Positions 48,091 through 60,200 of a stretch of 64,000 nucleotides of DNA are shown piece after piece; the first letter of the stretch is position 1; each line of letters opens with the position of its first letter. Position numbers and translations under genes: made by a program. The notes under the pieces are model-generated. The model was not told the DNA's origin. It did no database searches and saw nothing but the letters and a program-made list of their open reading frames with translations. The stretch covers positions 4,780,649 to 4,844,648 of the forward strand of contig NC_052487.1 in the NCBI RefSeq assembly GCF_009730915.1, written 5' to 3'. The DNA is from Dioscorea cayenensis subsp. rotundata. Its lineage: Eukaryota; Streptophyta; Magnoliopsida; Dioscoreales; Dioscoreaceae.

Positions 48091-49460
48091 TTTATGCATT
48101 ATTTCGTTATTTTTAGTTTTAGTTTTTATCATCTAGTGATTGAATAAAAAGTGGTGCTTAGTTTAATGGTGTGAAGTTGACTCATCTCTATTGAATTCTA
48201 TGAGCAAACTTTGGTTGTGGAGTCTAGTATTATTATTAGGAATTGTTTTCATGTCGTTTTATATAGGGAGAGCCCTTAGTTTTTCACTGTTTGTAACACA
48301 ATGAGCGTGGTCTAACCGTTATACACTCGTTGTGGTGCATAGGAAAAGAGATGTGTTTCCTGGAAAATTTGGGTGAGTTTGTCATGGGCTCACAATGCCC
48401 TTAATCATGACCATGGTGATTAGTCACGGCCATTCCATAGAGAGCGCTATATCTCTGGAATTTCTAGAGGACTAGCACGACCTTACCATGCTCGTGGTGA
48501 AACCGTGGTGCACATAACGAGCCTTAGAATGGCTGTTGCCAACACTTAGAATCTTTTTGAGCCTCAACTAAATTAACAACGATCCCATAACACCCCATAA
48601 CAGCCGTAGTGCCTCAAGGAACTGAATTAATGAATAATGACCGTTATTTGGCTGTTCTTAAGTCCTTTACAAGGTAATATAAGGCCACCGAGGTGTGACC
48701 CTTGACCTTTCTCACTCAAACCTTTCTTTCCTCTCTTCCACCTCAGCGAAGAATCCTTCCTCACGATCGTTAAGTGATTCTGACAAGCTTTAGGACTGTT
48801 CCTGCTCGATTTAGCACCAAATCATTTTAATTTTCACCAAAAAACTTCCTCTCTTCTTGGCCAGTTTTGTAAGAAATTTCTAAAACTTTTTAAATCATGA
48901 TTTTATGGTGTATAAATGGCATGAAATAGTTTAGGGATTCTTGGTGAATGTTTTTACATTAATTTCAATCAAAACAAACCATTGTATGAAAATTTTCACC
49001 AAAGTCGGGCTTCACAATGGCCATTCCATTATGAACAACGACCGTTGTGATGACCGTTGTGTTCGAATTCTGAATTAAGGGTAGATGAGTCACAACAGGC
49101 GCTGTACTCTAGTTATAAGGCTGTTATGAATTTTTTCCACTCATCCTGCCCTAACAATACTTGGTAATGGGGCTTATGCATTGTTATGAGCCATTTCCCT
49201 ATTTTAGTACACAACTAACTTACCACGGTCATTGTGCACCCGTGGTGGCCCTAGAATAGTACATAGCAGAGCTGCTGAATTACATAATGGCCATTGTGTA
49301 CCTGTTGTACTCATCTAGGCAGTCATTACGGCTTTGGTCACAGGTGTATTGAGACCATTATGGTCACATGACTACCATGGTGTACCCATTGTACACAGTT
49401 ATCCATTCCTGCATTACATTTTTCATATCCTATAGATTGATTTCTCATATTTTCTGAATT
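48091..49460. other. Non-coding block with ATGGTCATTGTG-type half palindromes
   Basis: It lies between donor box and ATHILA-like ORF. Many ACGGCCATT, CCGTGGTG and AACCGTTGTG half-sites (48300-49390) take the place held by clear palindromes in the other copies. No gene. Confidence 0.55.
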
Positions 49461-49467
49461 GTAGGTT

Positions 49468-50945
49468 ATGGGTCAGAAGAGAACTGCCGGTGGTCTATAG
49501 GCAGAGGCTGAGAAGAAGAAGAAGATGTGAGAGTCTTCTTCTTGGCCAATAGTGCCTAGATTTGGAGATGCCAAGCACAAGGCTTGATATAGGAGGCTCG
49601 AGGATCAAAGGTTTATCAAGGGATACCGGATTAACTAGCCGACACTCAAGCGCATAGGTCTCGTCGACGAGGTATGGGACCTTATTTCTATTTATGGCTG
49701 GGATCAGTTTTTCTGCTTCAATGAGCCGACTTATTGCGAGCTCACGATGAAGGTCATGATCTCATTCGAGCTTGACCATACCATCATCTGCCTAAAATAT
49801 TGGGAGACTATTAGTTTCCATATGTTTAGGGAGGAGTATATGATGTCCTACATGGATTTTTCTGTGCGAATGGGGCTGTAGACGTGTGGTACATTCGCAC
49901 AAAGTCATACACATAGCTCCACATCGACCTAAGTCTAGATCAGGTCAGGACCTAGACCCTTCAAGGCTACAAGACCTATGTATGCTGGACCTTGAAGGTA
50001 TCTACCCTAGAACACCAGACATTCCGTTACCTCCACACCATAATATTGCGAATGCTGATTGAGGAGGAGACAGTACGGAGATTGTGAACCTCTAAGACTT
50101 TTTCTTCCTGTGGAGTATGGTAGCTAAGGAGCCGATTCACAGCAATCACACACGAGCTTGTTAGATGCGACATCAATCCCATGATCCCAGCTTGGGGATC
50201 ATATTTCTTAGCCCTTACATCACCAGGCTTACACGAGGGCTTGGACTGATCGACCGCTAAGTCAGCATGTGTCATGTAGGGGGCATACAGCCTCTTGGGT
50301 CGTTATGTTCTGAGTGATGCGCGGGATAGAACGGCATAACACACCTCACGGGGGTGCAATTCTGGGTGGTCCACGGGTCTGACTCTGAGTCTTCAAATGA
50401 TGAGGAGTCTCTCTCGGAAACCACTACTACCACAGTTCCTCTAATCCCGGCTATATCTCCTATTGGTGTTACTGCTCCTCCTCCTTCAACTACAACACCA
50501 TCTCCATCAGTTCCATCAGCTCTTAAGGAGTGCATGGCCCATCTCGAGGAAGGTTAGGTGAGGATTGAGGGTCTAGTTTGACAGATCTTGGTGCATCTGT
50601 AACAAAAGGACCCCTCATTTACTTCGGCACCTACTTCACCGACAACATCAGCTCCAGTGGCGCCAGAGTCTAATCCTAATTCATCAACATCACCCATCCT
50701 CTACCGATCATACACAGAGCCAAACTTTCCATGTCAACTTCTGCCGTTTTGATCTTTTCATTTACCACTTTTGTATTTCCATTTTTAGACGTATATTGTA
50801 CATTTTGTTACAGCAAGGGACATTTACCTTGCTTCTTTTGGACTCATTTTGATTGTAGTGGAGTTTATTTTATAGTATTTTACTTTATTTTATATTTACT
50901 TACTTCACTTATGTCTCCATCAGGGTTTGAGATGATCGAGTGATG
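49468..50945 (+). pseudogene. ATHILA ORF-1-like protein, many stops
   Basis: The ATG at 49468 lies three bases after an acceptor match (ATTGTAG|GTT). Family landmarks in order are RFGDAKHKA, LKRIGLVDEVWDL, FNEPTYCELTMK, then DINPMIPAWGSYFL and PLGSL, followed by a Ser/Thr/Pro-rich stretch (TTTTVPLIPAISPIGVTAPP) at about 50400-50720. Numerous in-frame stops make it non-functional. Confidence 0.7.
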
Positions 50946-51945
50946 TTTTGGCCTGCACAATTCAGAGCCTGGACAAGGGTAACTTTATCACCCTTATCGG
51001 CCCAACTAAAAAACCAGGGGAGTATTAGTAACCATACACTCTTTTATTTTCTTTTACTATTATATTTCACTATACTTGTGCATGCATGAGTATATTGGGG
51101 GAAATGTACATCTTTAAGTGTGGGGAGGGAGTGTATGATTGCTTTGTTTTGTGCTATATTTTGAATTTGTGAATTTCATACTATATTATGCTATATTGTG
51201 AAAAACAAATTTCAAAAAATGGTGTTTGTACTTTATATATATGCTAATGTTGACCTTTGAAAGCATTGCACTTACTTGTTGGAGTTTATTTGGTCTAGGG
51301 ACATGATATAAGGGACATGATATATGTTAGATTAGCAGTTTTTCTTGGTCCATCAAGAGATTGGCTGCTCTGCGAGTTTTTGCTTTATCTTGTGTCCCTC
51401 TTGAGTACACCTTGCACATTATGTCTATCTAGTGAGTGATGTTTTATAGTAGGGGTATTATTAGTTTTACTTAGTTTATCATTTTAGTAAAATATATTAA
51501 TAGCAGAAAGAGCTACCTCCTTTGTAGTGCGTAGTCACTCCTAACAAGTCAGATACAAAAAGTATGCCTTAGTAGGAGAGATGGTTGTCTCCTGGGAAGT
51601 GTGAAAGCTACTACTTGTGAAAATAAATAAATAAAATAAATAAAATTATGTGTTTATGAATGAGAAACTCTAAAAAGTTAGGGCAAATAAAATCTTGAAT
51701 AGTTTTTGCAACACAATCTAGACTATAAGATAGTGGACCAGGAGACCTACACTTGGGAAAGTAATTTTTGCCGTAGAGTAGACTACTCTTCATAGAGTTA
51801 TGTTCATGCTACCTAGCATTTGATTGTTCCCTTGTACTACTAAAACTCCATATTTAATTGCCTGAGGTCAAGCACTTATCATGTTTTCTATTTTTATCTT
51901 TTCTATTTGCTTGAGGACAAGCAAATGCTTAAGTGTCGGGATATT
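50946..51945 (+). other. 3' internal region with two polypurine-like tracts
   Basis: TTTAAGTGTGGGGAGGGA at about 51113-51130, and GAGGACAAGCAAATGCTTAA then GTGTCGGGATAT at 51913-51945. The second lies directly before an LTR start at 51946. No gene. Confidence 0.6.
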
Positions 51946-52600
51946 TGATAAGTACTAAATAGTTCATTTTTTTTTCTACCATTTACACTACATTCAGCAT
52001 GGATTCTGACATGTTTAGCATCTAATTAGTATGAAATTTTGTTCTTTTGCTCACCTCGGCCTTTATTTCTATTTTAGGGGAAAAGAAGCTTCACCATGGC
52101 TCATAACAGGCTTGATGATAGGGTACCATGCCCGTTGTCTACACTTACCAGTACCGTTATTATGTTGTGGCAGCGTGGAACTACTGGAAGCAGCACAAAA
52201 GCCATGACGGCCTCATAATGGCCATTGTGAAAACCATCACAATAGTGATCTATCCACACAACTCCTACAAAGTCATGCTAAGACGTGAGCTGGAGCCCAA
52301 GCAATAACTTACTCACCACGGGTATCACAACACCCGTGGTGAGGATGTGGCGGACTCAATCCTATAAATACCATAGTTTTCTCTAAATTGGGAGAGATTC
52401 TTTTACTGAATAAGATAGGGCAGTAAGATTTATGTATTCGTGTGTATTTGTGTTTTTTTGTGCATGTAGGGTTGTGGAGACAAAGTTGGATGAAAGTAAG
52501 TAAAAGTAGATCATGGATGCAATTGTTGATGAAGTTCTTGGGTTGACCAAAGGTGAATACACAAGTTATGCTCAAAGACATGTGGATGTGTGACAATCTC
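51946..52600 (+). mobile_element. 3' LTR fragment with a perfect-arm hairpin
   Basis: Begins TGATAAGTACTAAATAG after a polypurine tract. It contains a 12-bp-arm hairpin (52312-52343) and a TATAAATA box at 52363-52370. The right limit is approximate. Confidence 0.65.
52312..52343. repeat. Hairpin with 12-bp perfect arms
   Basis: CTCACCACGGGT, eight-base loop, ACCCGTGGTGAG. It lies 20 bp upstream of the TATA box, as do the palindromes in the other LTRs. Confidence 0.9.
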
Positions 52601-52759
52601 CATTGTGATCAAGAGAATACACAAAGTGGAGGGGCACAAAGGCAGTCACACTCATTTGTTCCGACTCGTGCAACATTAGCAAGAGCTCTGTCAATGTGGT
52701 TTCATTGAAGACACGACAAGATCTACCGCATGAATGTGTGCCCATTCATGTTGCCTCGA

Positions 52760-54050
52760 TGAAAAGAGTGGATTCAGGAGCATTTCGGTGAAGTACTGAA
52801 GCAGATTACTGTAGAAAAAATAGTGTAGCAAAATCACTTTAGCAGTTATTATTCATAGCATGTAGGAAATAAAGACCTGGAAATTCACATGGGCATGTGG
52901 AATTTCCACACGCCATATGCCCGTGTGGATGCCCTATTCCAGCCTTATAAATACCGCGTTTTGAGAGTTATTGAAGGATCGTTTTCCCATCTTTTGTCCA
53001 TCTTTGGAGGGGCTCATGGCTAGGGTTTAGAGAGGCTTTGCCTAGGCTTTTAGAGTGGTTCCATAGCCTTCACCATCAAGTTCCTTTGAAAGAGAGTTAT
53101 TGGGGGAGCTTTCGTCGGTATCGGTTCGGTGAGGTGTGCCCTAGGCTTGACAAGGGAACCCTTGGAGAAGACTAGGCGGCTCCACAAGGCCATCAATACT
53201 GACTATAAGGGGGTTTTATCTATGGATAGCATGCTTTTACTTTTGATTTCATTGTTGATTGTGTATTGCTCCATGGAGAGCTAAACCCCTAGTGGGTGCT
53301 TGGACTTGTAAACCCTAGGATGATTTTGTTACATTGACTCATGTTTTGCTTCTTTAATTGATGTTTTAATTGAGTTTCAACCTTGAATGCTTGTTGTATT
53401 GATTTTCCCTTAAAGTGACATTAGGGTTGAGAATCTATCTTGGTAATCCTTGTGGATGAGTGACACTCCATTAGGGTTAAACAAAGCAAGGTTGGAGAGG
53501 GTCAAGAGGGTGAGTCGAGAGGTAGCGGAATGCCCCCTTTCCCTTCCGACGTGATTTATCCTATCTCCACATTCCAAGAGTTTTTGGTGGTCATGATAGA
53601 GTGAAGTGCTAAGAGACAAACTCCACTGGGGCTTAGTTGCCCAAGCAACAGAGTGAAGTGTTAAAGCAATCCTTAGTACTGGAGCTTAATTGTGAGTAGG
53701 GGTCTTTCGCCTGGACCAAAGGGTTAGATCTATACTAGGGAATATAGTTTATCACTTGGAGTCTCTAGAGGTTCATGCAACCCAGCACAATGTGAGGTGT
53801 CAAGAGCATTCCTTTCCTCCGGGGAATAGTGTAAGGGTTAGTTACGGTTGACTTTAGGTTTGGGACCATGTGTCTTTGGATTTTCATGACTCGTTAAACT
53901 TTAATTAGGAGGTATAATTAGTAGTCTTACACTTGAAACAATAGTCCTAGGGTGAGCAATGTCCGGGTACCCTATTTTCTTATCGATTGCCTCTCCTTAT
54001 CCCTATTGCACTTCTTTTCTTTTCTTTACTTTTATTTGCATTGATATTTT
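52760..54050 (+). mobile_element. LTR/leader of the gag-bearing Athila-type relic
   Basis: Contains a CACACG palindrome site (52885-52930), TATAAATA at 52946-52953, and the block shared with 33563-34490. I did not find a clear primer site. The gag-like ORF begins at 54183. Confidence 0.55.
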
Positions 54051-54182
54051 TCTCACACTCGTCAATCATTTTGGAAGCATTTTGCACTTTGCTATTTTAG
54101 CTATTCATCACTTGTTCTATTTCACACTTTATTCTTCCATTGTTCTGATTTGTTTTTCTTTCTTTGGTTACAACACTAGGTT

Positions 54183-56401
54183 ATGACCAGAGGAAATCCT
54201 TCGACCTTGGTTGAAGATGATCTGGATATTAGAAGAAGAATTCATAGAAGGGGAAAGGAACCTGTATAATAATAGTCAAATCAAGCTAAGATAGAAGGTG
54301 AAGGGTCTGATAATATGGCAGAGCAGTGTGAGCAGCAGAGGACACTCTCAAATTATGTTAGACCCGCAGTTCTTGACACGTAATCTAGTATTGTGTGGCC
54401 ACCGATCACAGATCAGAGTTTTGAGCTCAAGCCAGGCTTCATCCTGATGTAACAGCAGTCGACACAGTTTAATAGTTTGCCCGATGAGGATCCAAACAAT
54501 CACATTGAGAACTTCTTGGAAGTGTGTGACATGCTCAAGGTTAATAGTGCCACGAATGATGCTATCAAGTTAAGGACCATCCCATTTTCATTGAAAGTGA
54601 GAGCAAAGTAATGGCTATATTCATTACCTAAAGCATCGATCATTACATGGGAGGAGATGGTAGAAACTTTTCTTGCCCGATATTTCCCTCCCAGAAAATC
54701 TATGAAGCTTAGGAATGAGATATCTTCTTTTGTGCAAATGGAATTGGAGTTTCTTTTGGAGACATGGGACAGGTTCAAGGATCTCCTGTAGAAATGTCTT
54801 CAGCATGGGTTCCCCGAGTGGATGATCATACAAACATTCTACATTGGTTTGAACCCAAGCATAAAGCAATTACTTGATGCTGCAGCAGGATGTACCTTAG
54901 GAAGCAAGACCGCAGAAGAAGCTCAACATCTTATTGAAGAAATAGCCATGAACAGTTATCAGTGGAACACACGAGACAAAAAGAAGGTAGCCGAACTTCA
55001 TGAGATTGACGCAATCACATCACTAGCAGCCCAAGTTGAATCATTGAGCAAGAAGTTAGCCACTCTAACTTCTCCTAAAGGGGTGACAGTGATGAGTTGC
55101 ACTGTGTGCGGGAGAGGGCATGCTCCATTTGATTGCCTGATTTCTATTGGTGGTACCACTTCCGTGGAACAGGTTGATTTTGTAGGTAATACAATGAGAG
55201 TCAAGGAAATCCGTATAGCAACACCTACAATCCGAGGTGGAGGAGCCATCCAAACCTCTCTTGGAGTAATCAAGGACAACAGGAGGCCATGGCACTATCG
55301 GGTTTCCAACAACAACAATAAGCCCCGAACATGGAGAATCAAGTTTCAAGGTTGGAGAGCCGGATGACCGATTTAGAGAAGGCTTTGACCAAGTTCATTC
55401 AATCATCGGATACAAGATTTCAATTAGTTGAAGCCACACTTCGCAACCACACCGCATCATTGCACAATTTGGAGAACCATGTGGGACAAATTGCGAAGTC
55501 ACTCGCGGAAAGACCTCAAGGGAGCTTGCCTAGCAACACGGAGACCAATCTAAGAGAACATGTGAAAGAGATCACTTTGAGAAGTGGTCGTGAAGTTGAG
55601 AGTAGACTCCCTAGTAAGAAGACAAATGTTGAGTCACCCGAGGTCGTGGAGGTTGAGGAGAGAGCCAAAGAAAAGGAGGTAGCTCCCCCACCTTACAAGC
55701 CAAGAATCCCTTATCCTTCGAGATTGAAGAATGACCAAAATGATGAGTAATACAAGAAGTTATTTGGTCTATTCAAGCAATTGCATATCAACATCCCATT
55801 TGTGGAGGCGTTGTCTCAAATGCCTCGCTATGAAAAGTTTCTTAAAGACCTTTTAACCAAAAAGAGAAAGTTAGAGGAGAGTGCATCTGTGATATTAGAT
55901 GCTTCATGCTCGATGGTGTTACAAAAGGATATATCGAACAAGAAGGAAAACCTCGAAGATTCATCATCCCATGTAACATTGGCAATTTGGGTGAAGAGAA
56001 GGCATTGACTTGGGAGAGCCTAAACCCACTCGGATGACACTTCAATTGGCCAACCGAATAGTTAGACATCCGAGGGGCATCATTGAAGACGTACTTGTAA
56101 AAGTTGAGAAGTACATATTTATTGTGGACTTTGTAGTGTTGTATGTTGATGAGGATGCTGAGTTCCATTGATAGTTGGGAGGCCATTCTTGCGTACTTCC
56201 AAGGCTCTCATTGACATGGACTGTGGGGAGTTGACATTAAGAGTTGGTGATGACAAGTTGACATGCTGCCTCACCGAAGCCATGCAACATTCTCTTGACT
56301 TTGATGACACTTTGTATTTTCTTGACACCACTGATGAGTTAGTCGATGAATATGTGCAGGAAATTATGTGCCAGGACCCATATGAGGGGTTTTTAGATTA
56401 A
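54183..56401 (+). pseudogene. Athila-type gag and partial protease, non-autonomous relic
   Basis: The ATG at 54183 starts MTRGNPS, as in Athila gag. A retrotransposon gag domain follows (WEEMVETFLARYFPPRKSMK, then FYIGLNPSIKQLLDAAAGC) with a CTVCGRGHAPFDC knuckle-like motif at about 55100. The frame to 55367 is interrupted by TAA, TAA, TAG, TAA, TAA, TAA and TAG. A second frame (55331-55750) carries a coil and then NIPFVEALSQMPRYEKFLKD. The aspartic protease active-site segment is missing: the sequence jumps near 56008 from GEEKALT to LGEPKPTRM-like coding, then IVGRPFLRTSKALIDMD to 56401. No reverse transcriptase or integrase follows. Confidence 0.85.
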
Positions 56402-56678
56402 GAAGTGTAGAATGAAGAAGTCCTATCATTTTGTCTAGAGGACAAGTTCCAACCTACCCCGGGAGTCATGAAGAGGATGATCCAAAAGTTGAAGAGAGCA
56501 AGGAGACGTCACAAGAAGCGCCCCAATGCTAATGGGAATGTGCATGTATGGAGTAAGGATGACAGACTCTTGTGTGGTAATAAACTCGATAACTCCCCCT
56601 CTACCTTGAAACAATTGTGTTTATCATGCTTTCAAGTTTTAGGTAAGAGGGCAACCTTTACCTATGGGCCCCCATGAG
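56402..56678 (+). other. Basic-tail remnant before the donor box
   Basis: An open piece with a basic run (KRMIQKLKRARRRHKKRP, from 56468) ending near the donor. It could be the C-terminal end of the internal ORF. Confidence 0.4.
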
Positions 56679-56746
56679 GTAAGGAGAAGTATGTCAAGCT
56701 TAGTGACGTTAAACAAACGCTTCTTAGGAGGCAACCCAAGTCTTTA
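56676..56746 (+). promoter_or_regulatory. Conserved box with splice donor (copy 3)
   Basis: ATGAG|GTAAGGAGAAGTATG, then GACGTTAAACAAACGC and TAGGAGGCAACCCAAG. The donor GT is at 56679-56680. A second donor-like AG|GTAAGAGG is at 56641. Confidence 0.7.
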
Positions 56747-56853
56747 CTACTTTTTTAGGTTTTAGTTTAGTATTTGCATGAATAAGAGCTTTAGTGTTGG
56801 AGTCTTGATTTGTTCATGCTATTGCTGTGTTTTTCTCGTGGATCGTTGGTGTT

Positions 56854-56856
56854 TTA
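56854..56856. repeat. TTA target duplication, left, of the Harbinger element
   Basis: TTA directly before the left end, and TTA again at 62365-62367. A 3-bp TTA/TAA target is typical of PIF/Harbinger. Confidence 0.75.
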
Positions 56857-57480
56857 CTATGTGTTTGTTTGGCCGGATATAAAACTACATGTGATTGTAA
56901 TTACAAAAGACTTGAAAATCTAGTGTTTGTTTCGTTGAATTTGAGAATTTGAAAGTAGTTAGAAATGCAATAGACATGGATTTAGTTAGTTTTGGAACTA
57001 CGTCCAAATCGGGCGTAGTTCAATCTCCTGCACTTTGGATTTTGATAGAATGTCTCGAACGTGGTGTCACGTGATACAAAATGAAGAGGTCAAAGGATCA
57101 AGCCACCACTTTCCCCCACCATAGCACATCTCCAGAGCTTTCTCTCGAACTCCATTGCAGCTAATCTTTTCCTCTGTGCGACAAACAATCTACCACAAAC
57201 TCCTAGGTTCCTCTTTACCTTTTTTGGAATTTTTTTTAATTACAAGTTTATTTATTTATTTTTATTTTCTTGCAAAATATAATCTTTTTATTGTTTTTCA
57301 GATCAAGATCTTCGCAAAACAACAAAAAAAGTCATCGATCTCATTCTTACATTATCCGGTTAGTCTTATCTTTTATTTTAACCTCAAATATTTCCCTTTT
57401 TAATGTCTTTATTATTTTGCAAGTTTTTATCTCTTTTTTATCTTTTACTACTGCATAGATTTGTGTAGATTTGATTCATG

Positions 57481-57483
<3 letters not shown>

Positions 57484-57538
<55 letters not shown>
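57484..57538. repeat. (ATT)n microsatellite
   Basis: About 18 TTA units in the Harbinger 5' non-coding region. Confidence 0.95.
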
Positions 57539-57539
<1 letters not shown>

Positions 57540-58724
57540 GTTGCCTTAGATTTAATTATTACTTCCATGGTTGATAGGAATGTGATATTGATGCATGGAT
57601 AAAGATTTGTTTACACTTTTGATATTTTTATTTATTTATTTATTCATTTATTTTCGTGATCAAGATGTTGAAGTGTTTATTTGCATAGTAAACTTTTTTA
57701 AAGGTGAAATAATTTTTGTAATGAACTGGTTAATACACGTTACTGATAAGGTTTAGTGTAATGATTAAAAAATGTGTAAAATTGTTGTAATTTCTACCAT
57801 CTTATCACTCAGGTACGTTTAAAATTATGTTTTAAAATCATATGAATTGAAATATAAATAAAGGATAAAGGGATAAGATTTACATCATATAATTTAATAG
57901 TAAAGAGTAAATAATAATATTTGTGAAAACATTGAAAAAATAAAGCAATTAAATATCCTAAATGAGACAATTTAAAGATGTATGGACATGTGATTTATTT
58001 ATTTTGAAATTTATTTATTTATTTTGAAAATACGCACTTGTAAGTTGTAATTAAACATTTAAACTTATTTTAATATGGTCCCTGATCTATGTAAAAATTT
58101 AATGATTTTCCTTTCCTAGTATTGAAGGTTATATAATGATAAAGATTAATTTCCCTACAATGTCGATTAATTTAGTTTTGATCTACTTATTTTTTTTTTA
58201 AGTTTTATCTGTCGATTTGAATTTGTTCATACATGTTAATGATAAAATTTGACACAATGATGAATAAATGCTTGAAATATGTTGGCAAACAAATTAAACT
58301 TATATTGTGACTTTGCATTAGTTGTCATAAATGGGACATTGTTCCATGCATGTACGCTTACTAGTACTAATTTATGGTTGATTAATTATGCTAATTTGAT
58401 TGGTAATGTTAATAAAATGGTTTCTAAACTAGTTTTATGATAAATATAATCGATTTCAAGGCTTCTTATTATACATGGTGTGAGTGGCCAAAGTATGGCT
58501 TGTAATTAATTTAATTATAAAAATAGTGATATACTCGACATTATTCATTATGATATTTATATTTGTTTTTATATTCTAAAAATTATTTATTTTTTTTACC
58601 AATCTTACATTAGATGGATCATTTTCGAGGGGTGATGATGAACTGTACCTCTTGGAAAGTAATCGTTTTTAGTTGTGGCCTATGCTATATTATTATTGCT
58701 TCATAAGAAAAAGACAAAAGAATT

Positions 58725-59901
58725 TGTAGAGAACCATCACGCGAAAGGCTAGAAATAAGGGAAAAGTATTTGTCTAGGTTGATAGATGGAAATGACACTA
58801 CTAGCATCAACATGGTTCGCATGAAGAAGTCTATTTTTTTCAACCTATGCTCAATATTGCGTCAAAAATGCCTTTTGCGTGATACATTACACATGAGTGT
58901 GGAGGAACAATTATTAATGTTCTTGCACACATAGGACACAATCAACGAAACCGTGTTATTGCACATAATTTCTTAAGGTCTGGGAGACCATTAGTAGGTA
59001 CTTCAATCACGTGTTATATGCTATTGGTGAGTTGCGCCATGAATACGTGCGGCGAGAAGCAAGCTATATCCCTACTTTAAGGTATTGTTATATTAGATGT
59101 AACTTACATATAATTACATAAGATTAAATCTAACATAAACTATTTAATGTTAGGATTGTATTGGGGCCTTAGATGGGACACATATTCATGCTTCTGTCCC
59201 AACATCTGAAGTAGCAGCATTTCGGGGAAGAAAACCTTACCCAACACAAAATGTTCTCGCAGTTGTCGATTTTGACATGCGTTTCACTTACATTCTTGCT
59301 GGTTGGGAAGGATCAGCACATGATTCTCTAGTACTTCGTGATGCACTTGAGAGACCTAATGGGTTAAAAGTCCCAGAAGGTATTTAACTTCTTTGCTTTA
59401 TGGATAAAAATGCTAGAGAATAATTCAAGTGTAATGATTAAACTTATCAATTTATTTTATGTCTTGTAATTAGGGAAGTATTACTTGGTTGATGCTGGAT
59501 ACGCCATAAGACCTGGTTTTATACCCCCTTATAGGGGTGTAAGATATCACCTAAAGGAGTTTGGCTCTCGAACATCTGCTAATCCTAAGGAGCTTTTTAA
59601 TTTGAGGCATTCATCTGCACGTACCTCCATTGAGCGTGCATTTGGTTCTTTAAAGGGTCATTTAAAAGTTCTCTCATCTAGGCCTTTTTTTCCTTTTAAG
59701 ACACAAACAGAAGTCGTATTGGCATGTTGTATCTTACATAATTACATCCTCAATGGTGGCCAAGATGGCTTTATTCCCTCTGAGGAAGACTGGATACCAC
59801 AACAGACATCACAAACCACCATTAGGGAACAAAGAGAAGAGGCACAAGAATGGGCTGCTCGTCGTGACCAAATTGCAGCTGAAATGTGGGCCAACAAATA
59901 G
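58725..59901 (+). pseudogene. Harbinger DDE transposase, frameshifted in exon 1
   Basis: Three exons are inferred: about 58725-59091, 59154-59379 and 59474-59901, with GT-AG introns. Exon 1 contains MSVEEQLLMFLHT followed by single-base losses near 58930 and 58985 that break the frame before RVIAHNFLRSG-like and YFNHVLYAIGELRHEYVR coding. Exons 2 and 3 are open and carry the catalytic residues: IGALDGTHIH (Asp), KYYLVDAGY (Asp) and TSIERAFGSLKGH (Glu). The enzyme would cut and move the element together with its Myb-like partner. As it stands, a full-length protein cannot be made. Confidence 0.88.
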
Positions 59902-60200
59902 TTATATATCTATATAATTATGACAACTTAAGGAATCATTTGTTCTTCTATTGCTTGCTTATTGTATGATGACTTTGTAGTGCATACTTATTTCTCTACT
60001 TGCACTAAACATTGTCTAGTATTTATATAAAAATAGTGATGTGTAACTTGATATTGGTATCTATTATTACACAACTAGATTATTTTAGTACTTGCTTAAT
60101 TCGAGTAATATTTTTCTTTGCTTTTATGAATTTACTACTTCACATAATATGTGAAATTAACAATTGTCATACTTTGTTGCATATCAAATTTTATCACAGA

